5,715 bases of DNA, taken from Chloroflexota bacterium. GTDB taxonomy: Bacteria; Chloroflexota; Limnocylindria; QHBO01. Below, in pieces: positions 5,286 to 5,715 of this stretch (the first letter of the stretch is position 1; each line of letters starts with the position of its first letter). The stretch covers positions 1-5,715 of the forward strand of contig JACDHU010000127.1 in the NCBI GenBank assembly GCA_013820865.1, written 5' to 3'. A program made the position numbers and the translations under genes. The notes below the pieces were generated by a model. That model saw only the letters and a list, made by a program, of their open reading frames with translations. It was not told the origin of the DNA and did no database searches.

Positions 5286-5333
5286 GAAAAGGCCGGCAAT
5301 CGAAAGAGCCGGCAAAGGAAAGAGCCGGCACAC
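5286..5333. repeat. Three 16-bp tandem repeats with GCCGGC core
   Basis: Three consecutive 16-base units share the pattern GAAA-RR-GCCGGCA: 5286-5301, 5302-5317 and 5318-5333. Units two and three agree in all but the last four bases. An inverted copy (GCCGGCTCGTTTCC) follows at 5335-5348. The GCCGGC core is its own reverse complement, so any two copies can pair in RNA. Read on the - strand, each unit is GCCGGC followed by a T-rich stretch (TCTTTCC, TCTTTCG, CTTTTC). Confidence 0.85.
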
Positions 5334-5348
5334 GGCCGGCTCGTTTCC
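5317..5348 (-). terminator. Strong terminator-like hairpin upstream of smpB
   Basis: On the - strand GAGCCGGC (5342-5335) pairs with GCCGGCTC (5329-5322) across a five-base loop, extended by GGAAA (5348-5344) with TTTCC (5321-5317) around one bulged base, for 13 pairs in all. TTTCCTTT follows the core stem, fitting an intrinsic terminator for the - strand. It lies between the micro-ORF and smpB, so it could end a short upstream transcript or attenuate read-through into smpB. Two further GCCGGC copies downstream offer alternative 3' arms. Confidence 0.62.
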
Positions 5349-5372
5349 GTCGCTACACCACGCGAAGCTGTG

Positions 5373-5414
5373 TTAGGCCACTGCCTCGGTGGTGGCGTGC
5401 TTGGAACTATCCAT
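5373..5414 (-). CDS. Candidate 13-residue micropeptide or leader peptide
   Basis: An ATG at 5414 opens the frame MDSSKHATTEAVA, ended by TAA. It is preceded by AAAGGAGGTG (5433-5424), a perfect ten-base complement of the 16S rRNA 3' end and the best Shine-Dalgarno in the window, nine bases before the ATG. In-frame TTG (5420) and GTG (5423) could add two or three residues. The peptide is hydrophilic with no signal or membrane segment and no recognised family. A promoter candidate lies directly upstream and a hairpin terminator follows, giving a possible ~120-base transcript. It may be an autonomous micropeptide gene or a leader peptide controlling smpB. Coding is inferred; 13 codons alone are no evidence. 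Confidence 0.45.
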   Translation of the reverse strand: MDSSKHATTEAVA

Positions 5415-5423
5415 TGGCAACAC

Positions 5424-5433
5424 CACCTCCTTT
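5424..5433 (-). promoter_or_regulatory. Perfect Shine-Dalgarno sequence, possibly self-sequestered
   Basis: AAAGGAGGTG matches the anti-Shine-Dalgarno over ten bases. The overlapping GGTGGTG (5427-5421) is complementary to CACCACC (5394-5388) within the micro-ORF, a 7-bp helix with a ~26-base loop that would cover part of the ribosome site. The helix is seen in sequence; a switching role is inferred. Confidence 0.65.
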
Positions 5434-5443
5434 CGTTGAGCGG

Positions 5444-5472
5444 ATGCTAGCAGATGCTTCGAGCAGCGACAA
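5444..5472 (-). promoter_or_regulatory. Candidate promoter at the 3' end of the peptidase gene
   Basis: On the - strand TTGTCG (5472-5467, four of six) and TAGCAT (5449-5444, four of six) are 17 bases apart. The -10 overlaps the peptidase stop codon. Transcription would start near 5437, only a few bases before the perfect Shine-Dalgarno. The boxes are moderate, so this is weaker than the rpmH and ssrA promoters. Confidence 0.42.
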
Positions 5473-5715
5473 TGCCCACCGTGGCGGGCAGCTTGAGTGG
5501 TGCTGCAACCGAACTGGGCACTCGGAGCGCGCCGACTTCGTCCGCCACCGGCTGGTCGGCCAGAAACTCGATGGCGGCATCCAGGAAGGGGTCCTCGTCA
5601 GGCGGCGTGGCATCAGTGCGGGAGACGGCGATGTCGGGCTGCACGCCGTCGGGCGCCACGCTGTTGTGCTGCGGCGTGAACCATCGGCTGATGGTGATGC
5701 GCACACCGGCGTCAT
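5447..5715 (-). CDS. S41 family (C-terminal processing) peptidase, C-terminal end
   Basis: This is the 3' end of a gene whose start is beyond the window: 88 residues and a TAG stop. The end of the S41 catalytic domain is recognisable as DAGVRITISRWFTPQHNS followed by VAPDGVQPDIAVS, the pattern (RxTxxRWxTP...G..PDxxV) that closes CtpA-type proteases. It continues with DPFLDAAIEFLADQ, the helix common after this domain. These enzymes are serine/lysine-dyad proteases outside or at the cell membrane that cleave C-termini of envelope proteins. The catalytic Ser and Lys, any PDZ domain and any signal peptide would lie upstream and cannot be checked. The last ~35 residues (EVGALRVPSSVAAPL onward) are not recognised. 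smpB is downstream on the same strand, a frequent pairing, but 200 bases with a terminator-like hairpin separate them. Confidence 0.85.
   Translation of the reverse strand, partial: DAGVRITISRWFTPQHNSVAPDGVQPDIAVSRTDATPPDEDPFLDAAIEFLADQPVADEVGALRVPSSVAAPLKLPATVGIVAARSIC

Noticed and set aside
5247..5333. N-terminal extension of SmpB to an ATG at 5333
   Set aside because: It runs through the GCCGGC repeats and hairpin arm; the family N-terminus and the AGGT ribosome site support the start at 5246.
5286..5348. CRISPR-like array
   Set aside because: The three 16-bp units are directly adjacent with no spacers of protospacer length and no cas genes nearby.
5407..5715. 102-codon - strand frame overlapping the peptidase end
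   Set aside because: It is a shifted frame of the S41 peptidase, whose RITISRWFTP...GVQPDI pattern is in the other frame.

Overview
The window is GC-rich chromosomal DNA carrying a bacterial housekeeping cluster. The left part, on the + strand, is the widely conserved rpmH-rnpA-yidD-yidC-jag order, often found near the replication origin. The right part, on the - strand, holds the trans-translation pair ssrA (tmRNA) and smpB behind the 3' end of an S41 (C-terminal processing) peptidase gene. No transposon, phage, CRISPR or defence gene is visible. High GC, the YidC and L34 sequence style, a TTG start for yidC and the tmRNA tag GNDSYALAA suggest a high-GC member of Chloroflexota or a related terrabacterial lineage. 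This placement is an inference with moderate confidence, and no rRNA is present to fix it.

Layout. 1-214: a sigma70-type promoter (66-94) and a leader with a perfect 8-bp hairpin, ahead of rpmH (215-352). Then rnpA (370-708), yidD (705-923), yidC (939-2054, TTG start) and jag (2051-3163). Coupling is tight: rnpA/yidD and yidC/jag both overlap by ATGA. A perfect 16-bp tandem duplication follows the jag stop, then an unrecognised 140-codon gene (3200-3622). This meets head-on, one base apart, a small multi-pass membrane protein gene on the - strand (3624-4022), whose 3' end contains a perfect DnaA-box consensus. tmRNA occupies 4095-4459 (-), with its own extended -10 promoter at 4480-4508. The next ~270 bases have no gene but contain three TTGTCC-core motifs. 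smpB (4782-5246, -) follows, with a candidate 3' hairpin. Between smpB and the peptidase gene (5447-5715, cut by the window edge) lies an unusual 200-base interval.

How the genes cooperate. RnpA is the protein subunit of RNase P, which matures tRNAs and the tmRNA 5' end. YidC inserts membrane proteins, YidD assists that process, and Jag (KhpB/EloR type) is an RNA-binding partner usually encoded next to yidC. tmRNA and SmpB rescue stalled ribosomes.

The least explained part is 5286-5472 on the - strand: a plausible promoter, a perfect ten-base Shine-Dalgarno sequence (AAAGGAGGTG), a 13-codon ORF (MDSSKHATTEAVA), a 7-bp pairing that could hide the Shine-Dalgarno, and a strong hairpin backed by three 16-bp GCCGGC repeats. 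It reads as a self-contained micropeptide gene or as an attenuating leader for smpB.
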